From an uncultured Clostridia bacterium (GTDB lineage Bacteria > Bacillota > Clostridia > Oscillospirales > Acutalibacteraceae), in the NCBI GenBank assembly GCA_958436475.1, contig CAUBKG010000013.1, forward strand, positions 1-38,582: a stretch of 38,582 nucleotides of DNA. Reading direction: 5' to 3'. This document shows, in pieces, positions 8,521 through 16,379 of this stretch. The translations under genes and the position numbers were made by a program. The notes beneath the pieces are model-generated. The model saw only the letters and a list, made by a program, of their open reading frames with translations. It was not told the DNA's origin and made no database searches. How positions within the stretch are numbered: position 1 is the first letter of the stretch; each line of letters starts with the position of its first letter.

Positions 8521-9649
8521 AATCAAAGGACTCATTTTGATACTGCTTTTGTTTCTGCTGACAGCTTTCCCCGTAGCCGCAAAGGAACCGGCGGACGAGC
8601 TTTATGAGCAGCAGCTTGAGGCAAGCGGGGCGGAAGACGTTGTGGATTCCGTCCCCGGAGAAGCCAGAGAGCTGATGGACCGGCTGGGCATTTCCGATCT
8701 GGACCCAGATTCTGTGATCGGCCTTTCGTTCGGAGAAATAATCGGGGTTTTATATAGCGGTGTAAAGGAGCACGCCGGCGCGCCTCTGCGCGCCCTCGTT
8801 TCCGTGATCGGGATCGTGCTGCTTTCCGCCGTGCTGGATGCGGCGAAACCGGAGAGAGGGGAACGGGCGCTTTCCGGTGTGTATGAGATCGTAGCGGTGC
8901 TGTGCATTTCAGCCTGCCTCGTGCTTCCGGTCACCGGGGTGATCTCCGCGGCGGCGGAGGCGATCGAAGCCTGCGGAGAATTTACGAAAATTTATGTGCC
9001 GGTTTTCGCCGGGGTGATGATAACAGGGGGGCAGGCGGTATCGGCCGGAAGCTTTCAGATTTTAACGCTTACGGTATCCCAGCTCTTCATTACCGCGGCC
9101 ACTGGCTTTATCGCCCCACTGCTCACCATTTTTCTGGCTCTCAGCATCGCCGGGTCCGCCGCCCGGGGCATCGACCTCGGAGCGATAGCGGGCGGCATCA
9201 AAAAGGCGGCCCTCTGGGCGCTCGCCTTTATCGCCTCGGTTTACGTGGCTCTCATGACGCTACAGAGCGTAATCGGCTCCGCTTCCGATACCGCCACGCT
9301 CAAGGCGGCGAAATTTGTGGTAAGTAACGCGGTGCCGGTGGTGGGAGGAGCGCTCGGAGACGCCCTGGGCTCCGTTCAGGGAAGCATCCGGCTGCTGAAA
9401 TCCTCGCTCGGCGCATTCGGCATCGTGGCCGCCGCAGGTATTTTTCTTCCGGTGATTCTGGAAAGCGCGCTGTGGTCTCTTTTTATGAACCTCGGGGCGG
9501 CCTCAGCGGATATCTTCGGGCAAAAGCAGGTATCCGCCCTGCTGCGGAACATTTCTTCCGTTCTGGGCGTGCTGCTCGCCGTGCTTCTCGTCTGCATGCT
9601 GATCATCATATTTTCCACTGCCGTGATGCTGACGCTCGGCGGAGGGTAA
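8510..9649 (+). CDS. spoIIIAE: Stage III sporulation protein AE
   Basis: A 379-residue polytopic membrane protein of the SpoIIIA channel. A cleavable-looking signal (MNVKIKGLILILLLFLLTAFPVAAKE) precedes a soluble stretch and then seven or so hydrophobic segments, including GGQAVSAGSFQILTLTVSQL and the AVPVVGGALGDALGSVQGS region typical of the family. The start is TTG at 8510, overlapping the spoIIIAD stop by 11 bp; no ATG lies near, and the signal peptide begins directly at the TTG. Confidence 0.92.
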   Translation: MNVKIKGLILILLLFLLTAFPVAAKEPADELYEQQLEASGAEDVVDSVPGEARELMDRLGISDLDPDSVIGLSFGEIIGVLYSGVKEHAGAPLRALVSVIGIVLLSAVLDAAKPERGERALSGVYEIVAVLCISACLVLPVTGVISAAAEAIEACGEFTKIYVPVFAGVMITGGQAVSAGSFQILTLTVSQLFITAATGFIAPLLTIFLALSIAGSAARGIDLGAIAGGIKKAALWALAFIASVYVALMTLQSVIGSASDTATLKAAKFVVSNAVPVVGGALGDALGSVQGSIRLLKSSLGAFGIVAAAGIFLPVILESALWSLFMNLGAASADIFGQKQVSALLRNISSVLGVLLAVLLVCMLIIIFSTAVMLTLGGG

Positions 9650-9667
9650 AGGAGGGGGCGAGCCACA

Positions 9668-10150
9668 ATGGAATCCATCCAAAGCTGGGCGGTGGGAATC
9701 TGCTTCTGCGCCGCCGCCATCTCCCTCATCACCTTTCTCATTCCGTCCGGAAAAATGGAAAAACCGGTAAGGCTTATTGCAGGGGCGGTCTTCCTGCTCT
9801 TGCTGATCGCTCCGTTCCGTTCCTGCCAGTGGAACGGCCTTTCCTTTCGGGAAGCGGATGCAGATGCCTCTGCAGCCCTTGCCCGCGGCCTCGAAGAACA
9901 GGCCGAGCGGCAGGTGCGGGAACAGCTGGTGGCGGGGCTTCGCAGCATTGCGGAGCAGGCGCTGCAGGAAGCGGGGATCGATCCTTTGAAAATTGAGATA
10001 TTTATGGATACATCGAACGAGCCCTGCATATCTATAGAACAAATAGAAATCACGGTCTCCCGCGCGGACATGGTCCTTTCGCCCGCCGCATGCGAAACGC
10101 TGAAAAGCAGGATGGGCGTGCCGTGCACCTTTGTCTGTGGGGATGGGTAG
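9668..10150 (+). CDS. spoIIIAF: Stage III sporulation protein AF
   Basis: A 160-residue protein with two N-terminal transmembrane helices (WAVGICFCAAAISLITFLIP and LIAGAVFLLLLIAPF) and a soluble, helical C-terminal domain ending in IEQIEITVS, the SpoIIIAF layout. AAAGGAGGGG precedes ATG 9668. The next gene starts 11 bp after its stop. Confidence 0.9.
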   Translation: MESIQSWAVGICFCAAAISLITFLIPSGKMEKPVRLIAGAVFLLLLIAPFRSCQWNGLSFREADADASAALARGLEEQAERQVREQLVAGLRSIAEQALQEAGIDPLKIEIFMDTSNEPCISIEQIEITVSRADMVLSPAACETLKSRMGVPCTFVCGDG

Positions 10151-10161
10151 GGGAAGGTAAT

Positions 10162-10743
10162 ATGAAAGACCAGAAAATCATTTCAGACGCAAAAGGCTTC
10201 CTTGGAAAAATCGCGGATAGTGAAAAAGGCCGGCGGCTGATTATTGCCGCGGGAGTTATCGGCATCGCCCTCATTCTGCTTTCGAATTTTCTCCCCTCGC
10301 TTTCAGGCAAGAAGGAGGAAACGCGCAGCGGCGGCATCTCTTCCGAGCAATATGCAAGGAATCTCGAAGCACAGCTGTCAGACGTGATTGCCAGCATCAG
10401 CGGCGTGGGAAAATCCAAAGTGATGGTGACGCTCGCAAGCGGCGTGGAATACGTATATGCCAACGAGCAGAGCAAAAACTCCGATAAAAGCGAGGATATC
10501 CAGGGCGAAACGCGCTCCCGCGTACAGCAGAGCGACGACGTGCAGCAGAAATGCATCATCGTCGATTCACCGGATGGAGGCAGGCAGGCCCTGGTGCAGA
10601 CCGAGATCCTTCCCCGCGTGCAGGGAGTGGTGGTCGTATGTGAGGGAGGAGACAGCCCGGCGGTGCAGCAGAGCGTGACCGATGCGGTCACCACGGCGCT
10701 GGATATTTCCTCTTCGCGCGTGTGCGTGACCAAGCTTTCTTAA
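10162..10743 (+). CDS. spoIIIAG: Stage III sporulation protein AG
   Basis: A 193-residue ring-forming channel protein: one N-terminal transmembrane helix (RRLIIAAGVIGIALILLSNF) and an extracytoplasmic ring-building domain with GVGKSKVMVTLASGVEYVYA and the C-terminal VQQSVTDAVTTALDISSSRV. In B. subtilis SpoIIIAG forms a large ring between the two membranes. ATG 10162 follows GGGGAAGG; the upstream extension to 10090 lies inside spoIIIAF and is not needed. Confidence 0.93.
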   Translation: MKDQKIISDAKGFLGKIADSEKGRRLIIAAGVIGIALILLSNFLPSLSGKKEETRSGGISSEQYARNLEAQLSDVIASISGVGKSKVMVTLASGVEYVYANEQSKNSDKSEDIQGETRSRVQQSDDVQQKCIIVDSPDGGRQALVQTEILPRVQGVVVVCEGGDSPAVQQSVTDAVTTALDISSSRVCVTKLS

Positions 10744-10977
10744 ATTTTTGCAAGAACTCTAAAGCAGGATAGGCACAACGCCGTTTCACCAAAACCGGCA
10801 AGGGGGTGCTCCTGCTGCCGTTTGGATTCAACCTGGCTTCCAGGTGATCATATACCGCTTGTACGAGGCGAAAAGCCGGGAATGAGCGGAATACCTCTTA
10901 TCATGACCCGGCGGCACATATGGTAAGAGAACCGAAAATCAAATGCAGCGGTGTCGCCGGAGAAAAGGAGATTGCAT

Positions 10978-11535
10978 ATGAAGATGGGGAAAAGAAAGAT
11001 TATTTTGGCGGCTTTGGTCGTAACGCTGGGACTGGCAGTATACTTGAATGTGCAGTTTTCGAACGCGGGCGGCGGGCTGACGGCCACAGGGGCGCTTGAT
11101 GCCGGCAAATCGCTCGGCGATGCACAGCTCGTCAACGGCACGACTGCGGAGGGCGACCCGGCGGATACAGACGCCGCGGCCTCCGGCGATTACTTCGCCG
11201 AAGCGCGCCAGAACCGCCAGAAGGCGAGGCAGGAGGCGCTGGATGTGCTCAAGGACGTCATCAACAACGTCAAGGCGGACGAAGCCTCAAAAAAAGATGC
11301 GGTTAGCAAATCGGCCCTGATCGCCTCGCAGGCGGATACCGAAGCGAAGATCGAAAACCTCGTGAAGGCCAAGGGCTTCAAGGACTGCGTGGCGGTGCTC
11401 GGCGATGCGGACGCAAACGTGGTGGTAAAAACAGAGAAGGATCTGATCGAGAGCGAGGTGGCCCAGATCAAAGACATCGTTATGGCGCAGAGCAAGGTCA
11501 GCGCGGAAAATATTAAAATCGTACCGGTAAAATAA
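10978..11535 (+). CDS. spoIIIAH: Stage III sporulation protein AH
   Basis: A 185-residue single-span membrane protein (KIILAALVVTLGLAVYLNVQF) with a coiled linker rich in Ala, Asp and Lys and a C-terminal YscJ/FliF-like ring-building domain ending in VSAENIKIVPVK. In the family it binds SpoIIQ from the forespore side. ATG 10978 follows AAAGGAG. It lies 234 bp after spoIIIAG, an unusually large gap for this operon; no ORF or clear terminator is seen in the gap, only a small ACCTGG/CCAGGT hairpin near 10830-10850. Confidence 0.92.
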   Translation: MKMGKRKIILAALVVTLGLAVYLNVQFSNAGGGLTATGALDAGKSLGDAQLVNGTTAEGDPADTDAAASGDYFAEARQNRQKARQEALDVLKDVINNVKADEASKKDAVSKSALIASQADTEAKIENLVKAKGFKDCVAVLGDADANVVVKTEKDLIESEVAQIKDIVMAQSKVSAENIKIVPVK

Positions 11536-11538
11536 TGG

Positions 11539-11566
11539 TTGTTTACCGCCGACTTTGTGGTATAAT
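11539..11566 (+). promoter_or_regulatory. Extended -10 promoter for the Asp23 gene
   Basis: TTGTTT at 11539-11544, 16-bp spacer, TATAAT at 11561-11566 preceded by TGG (extended -10). It lies 3 bp after the spoIIIAH stop, so the downstream genes need not depend on the sporulation promoter. Confidence 0.75.
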
Positions 11567-11651
11567 AATTAAAACTGATTATTATGCGCGGATGGTATCT
11601 TTCTTCGCTTCGGGCAGGGGCGCATCCGCTTGAAACAAGGGAGGTTTTCTT

Positions 11652-12032
11652 GTGGAAAACAACGGCACGAACACGAATATGGGCGATCTGGTGATTTCAG
11701 AGGAAGTCATCGCCACCATCGTCACCAATGCGACGATGGACGTTAAGGGCGTGGCTGCCATGGCTCCAAAAGCCGCCGCCGATATCCGCGGCCTCTTCCA
11801 TAAAAAGGAAAGCGCGTCCAAATCTGTTGCCGTACAGAGGAACGACAGCGCCAACACTACGGTGATCGACGTATATATCAAGATCGAAAGCGGTGCGAAA
11901 ATCACCGAAGTCGCCGGGAACATCCAGCAGAGCGTGAAGGAAGCGGTTCAGAATATGACCGGCTGCGTCGTTTCCCGGGTGAACGTCCATATCGCCGATA
12001 TCGATCTGACCGAAGCCACTGAGGAACAGTGA
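11652..12032 (+). CDS. Asp23/Gls24 family envelope stress protein (YqhY-like)
   Basis: A 126-residue protein with the family's LVISEEVIATIVTNATMDVKGVAAM start and the VVSRVNVHIADIDL end. Asp23/Gls24 proteins are small, abundant and membrane-associated. The YqhY branch is often found next to nusB in Firmicutes and has been linked to control of acetyl-CoA carboxylase and lipid synthesis. The GTG start at 11652 follows GGGAGG. It has its own extended -10 promoter and is followed by a weak hairpin before nusB. Confidence 0.88.
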   Translation: MENNGTNTNMGDLVISEEVIATIVTNATMDVKGVAAMAPKAAADIRGLFHKKESASKSVAVQRNDSANTTVIDVYIKIESGAKITEVAGNIQQSVKEAVQNMTGCVVSRVNVHIADIDLTEATEEQ

Positions 12033-12040
12033 TTGATGCA

Positions 12041-12088
12041 TCGACCCTCCGCTGACGAATGGCCTGTGGAGGGTTGATTTGTGTTTTG
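12041..12088 (+). terminator. Possible weak terminator or attenuator before nusB
   Basis: TCGACCCTCC (12041-12050) pairs with GGAGGGTTGA (12068-12077, one G-T pair), followed by an interrupted T run (TTTGTGTTTT). It is probably leaky, since nusB follows in the same direction with no obvious promoter. Confidence 0.5.
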
Positions 12089-12123
12089 TACTTTGAAAAA
12101 CAGAGAAATTGCGGAGGCCGAGA

Positions 12124-12528
12124 ATGACACGTAGAGAATCCAGAGAAAACGCCTTTTTGCTTTTGTTCGAGCAATGCTTCCATCCTGAGCCCATCGAAGA
12201 AATCGCGGCGCTGGCCGCGCAGATGAGGGATTTTGAAACGGACGATTTCACCATGCAGCTGGCAGGCGGCGTGAACGAATCGCTCGATGAGGTGGATGCT
12301 TCTTTTGAGCCGCATCTCATCAAATGGCAGAAGAACCGCATTTCGAAGGTCGCGCTCTGCCTGCTCCGGATCGCGGCTTATGAGATCACGCGGCTGGAGG
12401 ATATCCCCGTGAGCGTTTCCATCAACGAGGCGGTGGAGCTTGCCAAGAAATACGCCGGCGAGGAAGACGCTTCCTTTATCAACGGCGTGCTCGGCAGCCT
12501 CGCACGCAGCGTGGAGGAAGCGAAATAA
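12124..12528 (+). CDS. nusB: Transcription antitermination factor NusB
   Basis: A 134-residue all-helical protein that with NusE binds boxA RNA and supports rRNA antitermination. RRESRENAFLLLFEQ at the start and SVSINEAVELAKKYAGEEDASFINGVLGSLA near the end are family signatures. ATG 12124 is 6 nt after GGAGG; the upstream TTG at 12109 would include the Shine-Dalgarno sequence. The stop TAA overlaps the next ATG (TAATG). Confidence 0.95.
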   Translation: MTRRESRENAFLLLFEQCFHPEPIEEIAALAAQMRDFETDDFTMQLAGGVNESLDEVDASFEPHLIKWQKNRISKVALCLLRIAAYEITRLEDIPVSVSINEAVELAKKYAGEEDASFINGVLGSLARSVEEAK

Positions 12529-13463
12529 TGCCGCTTTACTTAGGCGTGGATACCAGCAATTACGCCACGTCCGCCGCGCTGTACGATCCGGAAACCTCCT
12601 TCGTGCAAATGAAAAAACAGTTTTTACCGGTGAAGCCCGGCGCGCTCGGGCTTCAGCAAAGTGAAGCTGTTTTTTTGCATACGAAGCAGCTGCCCTTGCT
12701 GCTCGAAGAGCTTCTCCGGGAGGCGGGGGAGCTCAGCGGCATAGGCGTGAGCACGAGGCCGCGCTGCGCGGCGGGTTCATACATGCCCTGCTTCCTCGCA
12801 GGGGAAGCCGCCGCCCGCGCCGCGGCGGCAGCCGCGCACTGCCGCGTGTATCCTTTCTCCCACCAGCAGGGGCATGTGGCGGCGGCGCTTTATTCCAGCG
12901 GGAGAATGGACCTTTTTCAGAGGAGATTCCTCGTTTTTCATGTGTCCGGCGGCACAACGGAGGCGCTTCTCGCCGAACCGGGAAAAGAAGATATTTTGCG
13001 CCTTACCCCGGTCGCCCGGTCGCTCGACCTCAAAGCCGGTCAGGCACTCGACCGCATCGGCGTGATGCTGGGCTTTCCTTTTCCCGCCGGCGCGGAGGTG
13101 GACAAGCTCGCCCTCGCTTTTGACCAACCCATAAAGGTTCGCCCCTCTATGAAAGGGGCCGATTGCTCGCTTTCCGGCGTGGAAAACCAGTGCAGAAAGC
13201 TTCTGTCAGAGGGGGCTCCTCCCGCACGCATCGCACGGCACTGCATGGAATCGGTGCTGGCGGCCCTCCGGGGCATGGCATATGCGCTGAAAGAACAGTA
13301 TGGAGACATCCCGCTCATTTTTGCGGGGGGCGTGATGTCCAGCCGCGTTCTGCGCGGCGCACTCGAAACGGAATTTGAAGCCGGATTTGCCGAGCCGCAG
13401 TTCTCTTCCGACAATGCCTTCGGCGCGGCGCTTCTTGCTTTCATCAAGGCGAATGAATCATGA
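12528..13463 (+). CDS. TsaD/Kae1-like ASKHA protein (TsaD paralogue)
   Basis: A 311-residue member of the TsaD/Kae1 fold. LGVDTSNYATSAAL at the start is the phosphate-1 motif, H112 and H116 (HQQGH) match the metal-binding pair of TsaD, and HVSGGTTEALL and FAGGVMSSRVL are later nucleotide-binding motifs. Genuine TsaD, which makes t6A on tRNA with TsaB/E, is usually about 340 residues and lies elsewhere. This shorter form between nusB and xseA recurs in Clostridia and its substrate is unknown. The older label O-sialoglycoprotein endopeptidase should not be trusted. The TAATG start overlaps nusB, and it overlaps xseA by ATGA. Confidence 0.8.
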   Translation: MPLYLGVDTSNYATSAALYDPETSFVQMKKQFLPVKPGALGLQQSEAVFLHTKQLPLLLEELLREAGELSGIGVSTRPRCAAGSYMPCFLAGEAAARAAAAAAHCRVYPFSHQQGHVAAALYSSGRMDLFQRRFLVFHVSGGTTEALLAEPGKEDILRLTPVARSLDLKAGQALDRIGVMLGFPFPAGAEVDKLALAFDQPIKVRPSMKGADCSLSGVENQCRKLLSEGAPPARIARHCMESVLAALRGMAYALKEQYGDIPLIFAGGVMSSRVLRGALETEFEAGFAEPQFSSDNAFGAALLAFIKANES

Positions 13464-14716
13464 ACGAAACGATTTTAACCGTGACGCAGCTGAATACGTA
13501 TGTAAAATCCGTCCTCGATTCCGACAGCAATCTGCAGGGCGTATTCGTCATGGGAGAAATATCAAACTGCTATCTGCACCGTTCGGGCCATATTTATTTA
13601 ACCCTCAAGGACGAAAACGCCCTCATCAAGGCGGTCGTTTTCTCAGGAACGGCAAGGCGGCTGCCGGTACGCCCGGAAAACGGGATGCATGTGCTCGTGC
13701 TCGGGCGCATTTCCCTGTATGAAAGGGACGGGCAGTATCAGCTGTATGTTGACGACCTGCGCCCCACCGGCGCGGGTGAACTGAACGAATTATTTGAACG
13801 GCTCAAGCGCAGGCTTTTTGCGGAGGGCCTCTTCGATGAAAGCCGGAAAAAGCCGATGCCTCGGTACCCGAAGCGCATCGGCATCGCCACCTCGCCGACC
13901 GGCGCCGCCTTGCAGGATATGCTTCATATTCTGAAACGGCGCTGTCCGATGGCGGAGGTCGTTTTCTGTCCGGTCCAGGTACAGGGGGCTCCCGCCGCCG
14001 GGGAAATCTGCCGGGCCATCGAGGAATTCAACCGAAAAAAAGCGGCGGATGTGCTCATCATCGGCCGGGGCGGGGGAAGCATCGAGGATCTTTGGGCCTT
14101 CAATGAAGAATCGGTTGCGCGGGCCGTTGCCGCTTCAGAAATCCCGATTATTTCGGCCGTAGGCCATGAAACCGATTATGTCATCAGCGATTTTGCGGCG
14201 GACCTTCGCGCGCCGACTCCCTCCGCCGCGGCGGAGCTGGTGGCTCCCGATATGGAAAAGCTCGTGAATGAAGTTGCCTTTTTCCGTGAGAGGCTCACCG
14301 GCCTTATGGAGCGGAATATACAAAGCCTTCGAATGAAGCTTGACGCGCTCCGGCAAAACCGCAATCTCCTCTCGCCCCTTTCCTATGTGCAGGCGCAGTA
14401 TGAACGCCTGGCCCGCGGGGAAGAGAAAATGAAAACTGTATTTTCGAGGAAGGTGCTGGAATATAGGCTTCGTTTTTCCGAGCTTGCCTCCTCGCTCGAT
14501 ATGCTGAGCCCTCTTGCCGTGCTCGGCAGAGGCTATGCAATCGCCCAAATCCATGATACAATAATCAGTAGTATTTCTCTTCTGAAGCAGGGAGACAGCC
14601 TCCGCCTCCGCTTTTCCGACGGAACGGCGGAGTGCACCGTAAAACAGATTACCGAATGGGAGCATAACCGCTCCGTTACAGAGGATGAAAGCCATGAAAA
14701 AAACGCAGACATATGA
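13460..14716 (+). CDS. xseA: Exodeoxyribonuclease VII large subunit
   Basis: Single-strand-specific nuclease subunit working with XseB. Its 418 residues start with an OB-fold (VMGEISNCYLHRSGHIYLTLKDE), followed by the catalytic domain with IGIATSPTGAALQDML, IIGRGGGSIEDLWAFNEE and SAVGHETDYVISDFAADLRA, then a coiled-coil tail. The ATG overlaps the preceding stop (ATGA), and its 3' end overlaps xseB by 23 bp, so these genes are tightly coupled. Confidence 0.96.
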   Translation: MNETILTVTQLNTYVKSVLDSDSNLQGVFVMGEISNCYLHRSGHIYLTLKDENALIKAVVFSGTARRLPVRPENGMHVLVLGRISLYERDGQYQLYVDDLRPTGAGELNELFERLKRRLFAEGLFDESRKKPMPRYPKRIGIATSPTGAALQDMLHILKRRCPMAEVVFCPVQVQGAPAAGEICRAIEEFNRKKAADVLIIGRGGGSIEDLWAFNEESVARAVAASEIPIISAVGHETDYVISDFAADLRAPTPSAAAELVAPDMEKLVNEVAFFRERLTGLMERNIQSLRMKLDALRQNRNLLSPLSYVQAQYERLARGEEKMKTVFSRKVLEYRLRFSELASSLDMLSPLAVLGRGYAIAQIHDTIISSISLLKQGDSLRLRFSDGTAECTVKQITEWEHNRSVTEDESHEKNADI

Positions 14717-14906
14717 AGAAGCCATTGCCCGCCTGGAAGAGATCGTGGCGGGTCTCGAGCAGGGAGATCAGCCGCTGGATGCTTCCATGAAGCTGTTTGA
14801 AGAGGGGATCGGGCTAGTGGATTTCTGCAGCCGGAAGCTCGAGAAAGCAGAGCAGAAGATCACGGAGCTTTCCGAAATCCCGGAAAAAGCGGAGGGAAAA
14901 TCATGA
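14694..14906 (+). CDS. xseB: Exodeoxyribonuclease VII small subunit
   Basis: A 70-residue helical subunit with the signature YEEAIARLEEIVAGLEQGDQPLDASMKLFEEGIGLV. Several copies bind the XseA coiled coil. ATG 14694 has GAGG 9 nt upstream; ATG 14685 abuts that GAGG directly and is less likely. It overlaps both xseA (upstream) and ispA (by 4 bp). Confidence 0.95.
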   Translation: MKKTQTYEEAIARLEEIVAGLEQGDQPLDASMKLFEEGIGLVDFCSRKLEKAEQKITELSEIPEKAEGKS

Positions 14907-15784
14907 ATTTTCAGCAGCGGCTGCGGGAAGACGCGGCCCTTGTGAACCACAAGCTGACCGAATATATTCCGGCGGGCCCTTGCCTCCAGCAGCCGCTGCT
15001 CGATGCGATGCAGTACAGCCTCATGGGCGGAGGCAAACGGATCCGCCCGGTGCTTACGCTGGAATTCTGCCGTGCCTGCGGGGGAGATCCTCTGGCGGCG
15101 CTGCCGCTCGCCTGCGCGGTAGAAATGGTGCACACCTATTCTTTGATACACGACGACCTCCCCTGCATGGATAACGACGACATGCGGCGCGGCAGGCCTT
15201 CCTGCCATAAGCAGTTTTCGGAAGATATCGCCCTGCTCGCTGGAGACGCCCTTTTGAGCCTTGCCTTTGAAACCATTGCGGGAAGCGGCCTTGCGGCGGA
15301 CAAAACCGCCGAAGCCGTGCAGGTGCTCGCCCGGGCATCCGGGCCGCTCGGCATGGTGGGCGGGCAGGTGATCGACCTCCAATCGGAGGGCAAAAGGGTC
15401 GACGCCGAAACCCTGAATGCTCTCCACAGCGGGAAAACCGTGGCGATGATCGCGGCTGCTGCGCAGCTCGGCTGCATTGCGGCGGGCGCTTCCGCCGAAC
15501 AGCGGAAAGCCGCTTCGGTGTATACGGAAAAAATCGGCCTTGTCTTCCAGGTGGTAGACGATATTCTGGACGTAACCTCCACGGAGGAAAAGCTCGGAAA
15601 GCCCATCGGAAGCGACCGGGAAAATAAAAAGACGACCTATGCCACCCTCTATGGGCTGGAAGAATCCCAAAAAATCGCGGCGGGCTTGACGGAAGAAGCG
15701 AAACGTGCGGTGGCAGGCTCATTTGCAAAGCAGGGCGAATTTTTGAAGGAACTGGCGGATTTCCTCTGCCAGAGGGATTATTGA
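14903..15784 (+). CDS. ispA: Polyprenyl (farnesyl/geranylgeranyl) diphosphate synthase
   Basis: Condenses isopentenyl diphosphate with allylic diphosphates to make the C15 (possibly C20) prenyl precursor. Its 293 residues carry the first Asp-rich motif DDLPCMD (84-90) and the second DDILD (219-223), plus GGKRIRP near the start and the late KPIGSDRENKKTTY. Fits the IspA group found after xseB in Firmicutes. Downstream dxs supplies the pathway's first step, so this cluster joins isoprenoid functions. Product chain length cannot be told for certain from sequence alone. Confidence 0.93.
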   Translation: MNFQQRLREDAALVNHKLTEYIPAGPCLQQPLLDAMQYSLMGGGKRIRPVLTLEFCRACGGDPLAALPLACAVEMVHTYSLIHDDLPCMDNDDMRRGRPSCHKQFSEDIALLAGDALLSLAFETIAGSGLAADKTAEAVQVLARASGPLGMVGGQVIDLQSEGKRVDAETLNALHSGKTVAMIAAAAQLGCIAAGASAEQRKAASVYTEKIGLVFQVVDDILDVTSTEEKLGKPIGSDRENKKTTYATLYGLEESQKIAAGLTEEAKRAVAGSFAKQGEFLKELADFLCQRDY

Positions 15785-15806
15785 TTTCAGGTAGGAGAGT
15801 GCAAAA

Positions 15807-16283
15807 ATGAGGAATATTTTGGGAAACTACTGCCTGAATGTGGCGTTGCTTTCCTGGCTGATTGCACAGGTGCTCAAAACGCTCATTAATTTTATGATGA
15901 CCCGCAAGTTCCATGCGGAGCGGCTGTTTGGCGCGGGCGGCATGCCGAGCGCCCACACCGCCACGGTCTGCGGCCTCACGGTGGCGCTCGCAAAGCAGGT
16001 GGGGATCGATTCTCCTGAGTTTGCCATCGGTTTTATTGTGGCGTGCGTAGTGATGTACGATGCGATGAACGTCCGCCGGGAAGCGGGCGAGCATGCCAAG
16101 GTGCTCAACAAGGTTGTGGGCAAGCTCATGGAAGATGAAGAAAGCCGGATCGATTTGAATGACGACGGCCGGGCAGACAGTAAAGACAGCCTGGAGCTCC
16201 AGGAATACATCGGCCATACGCCGGTCCAGGTGCTGGGCGGCGCCCTGCTGGGAATCATGGTTGCCATCATCGTCCCCATGTAA
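15807..16283 (+). CDS. Divergent PAP2 family (DUF212) membrane protein
   Basis: A 158-residue membrane protein with the DUF212 signature FGAGGMPSAHTATVCGLT, reminiscent of the PAP2 phosphatase SxxxH motif, and VMYDAMNVRREAGEHAKVLN. It has three or four hydrophobic spans and a charged hydrophilic loop (DEESRIDLNDDGRADSKD). A role as a lipid (perhaps prenyl) phosphate phosphatase fits the ispA-dxs neighbourhood but is inference. ATG 15807 follows GGAGAG. Confidence 0.85.
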   Translation: MRNILGNYCLNVALLSWLIAQVLKTLINFMMTRKFHAERLFGAGGMPSAHTATVCGLTVALAKQVGIDSPEFAIGFIVACVVMYDAMNVRREAGEHAKVLNKVVGKLMEDEESRIDLNDDGRADSKDSLELQEYIGHTPVQVLGGALLGIMVAIIVPM

Positions 16284-16297
16284 CGAAAGAAAATTTC

Positions 16298-16359
16298 CGC
16301 CTCCCTGCCCTTTTGGGCCGGGGAAGGCGCTGCGATAGATCGGCGGGAGCGCCCTGCCG
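16298..16359 (+). other. Two adjacent hairpins in the dxs leader
   Basis: In the 96-bp gap before dxs, one imperfect stem (about 16298-16329, inner GCCC/GGGC with TTTT loop) is followed by CGGCGGG/CCCTGCCG (16341-16347 with 16352-16359). Neither has a T tract. They could be a decayed terminator or an RNA element affecting dxs; nothing more can be said. Confidence 0.3.
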
Positions 16360-16379
16360 AGAGGAAGTGGAGATACATT

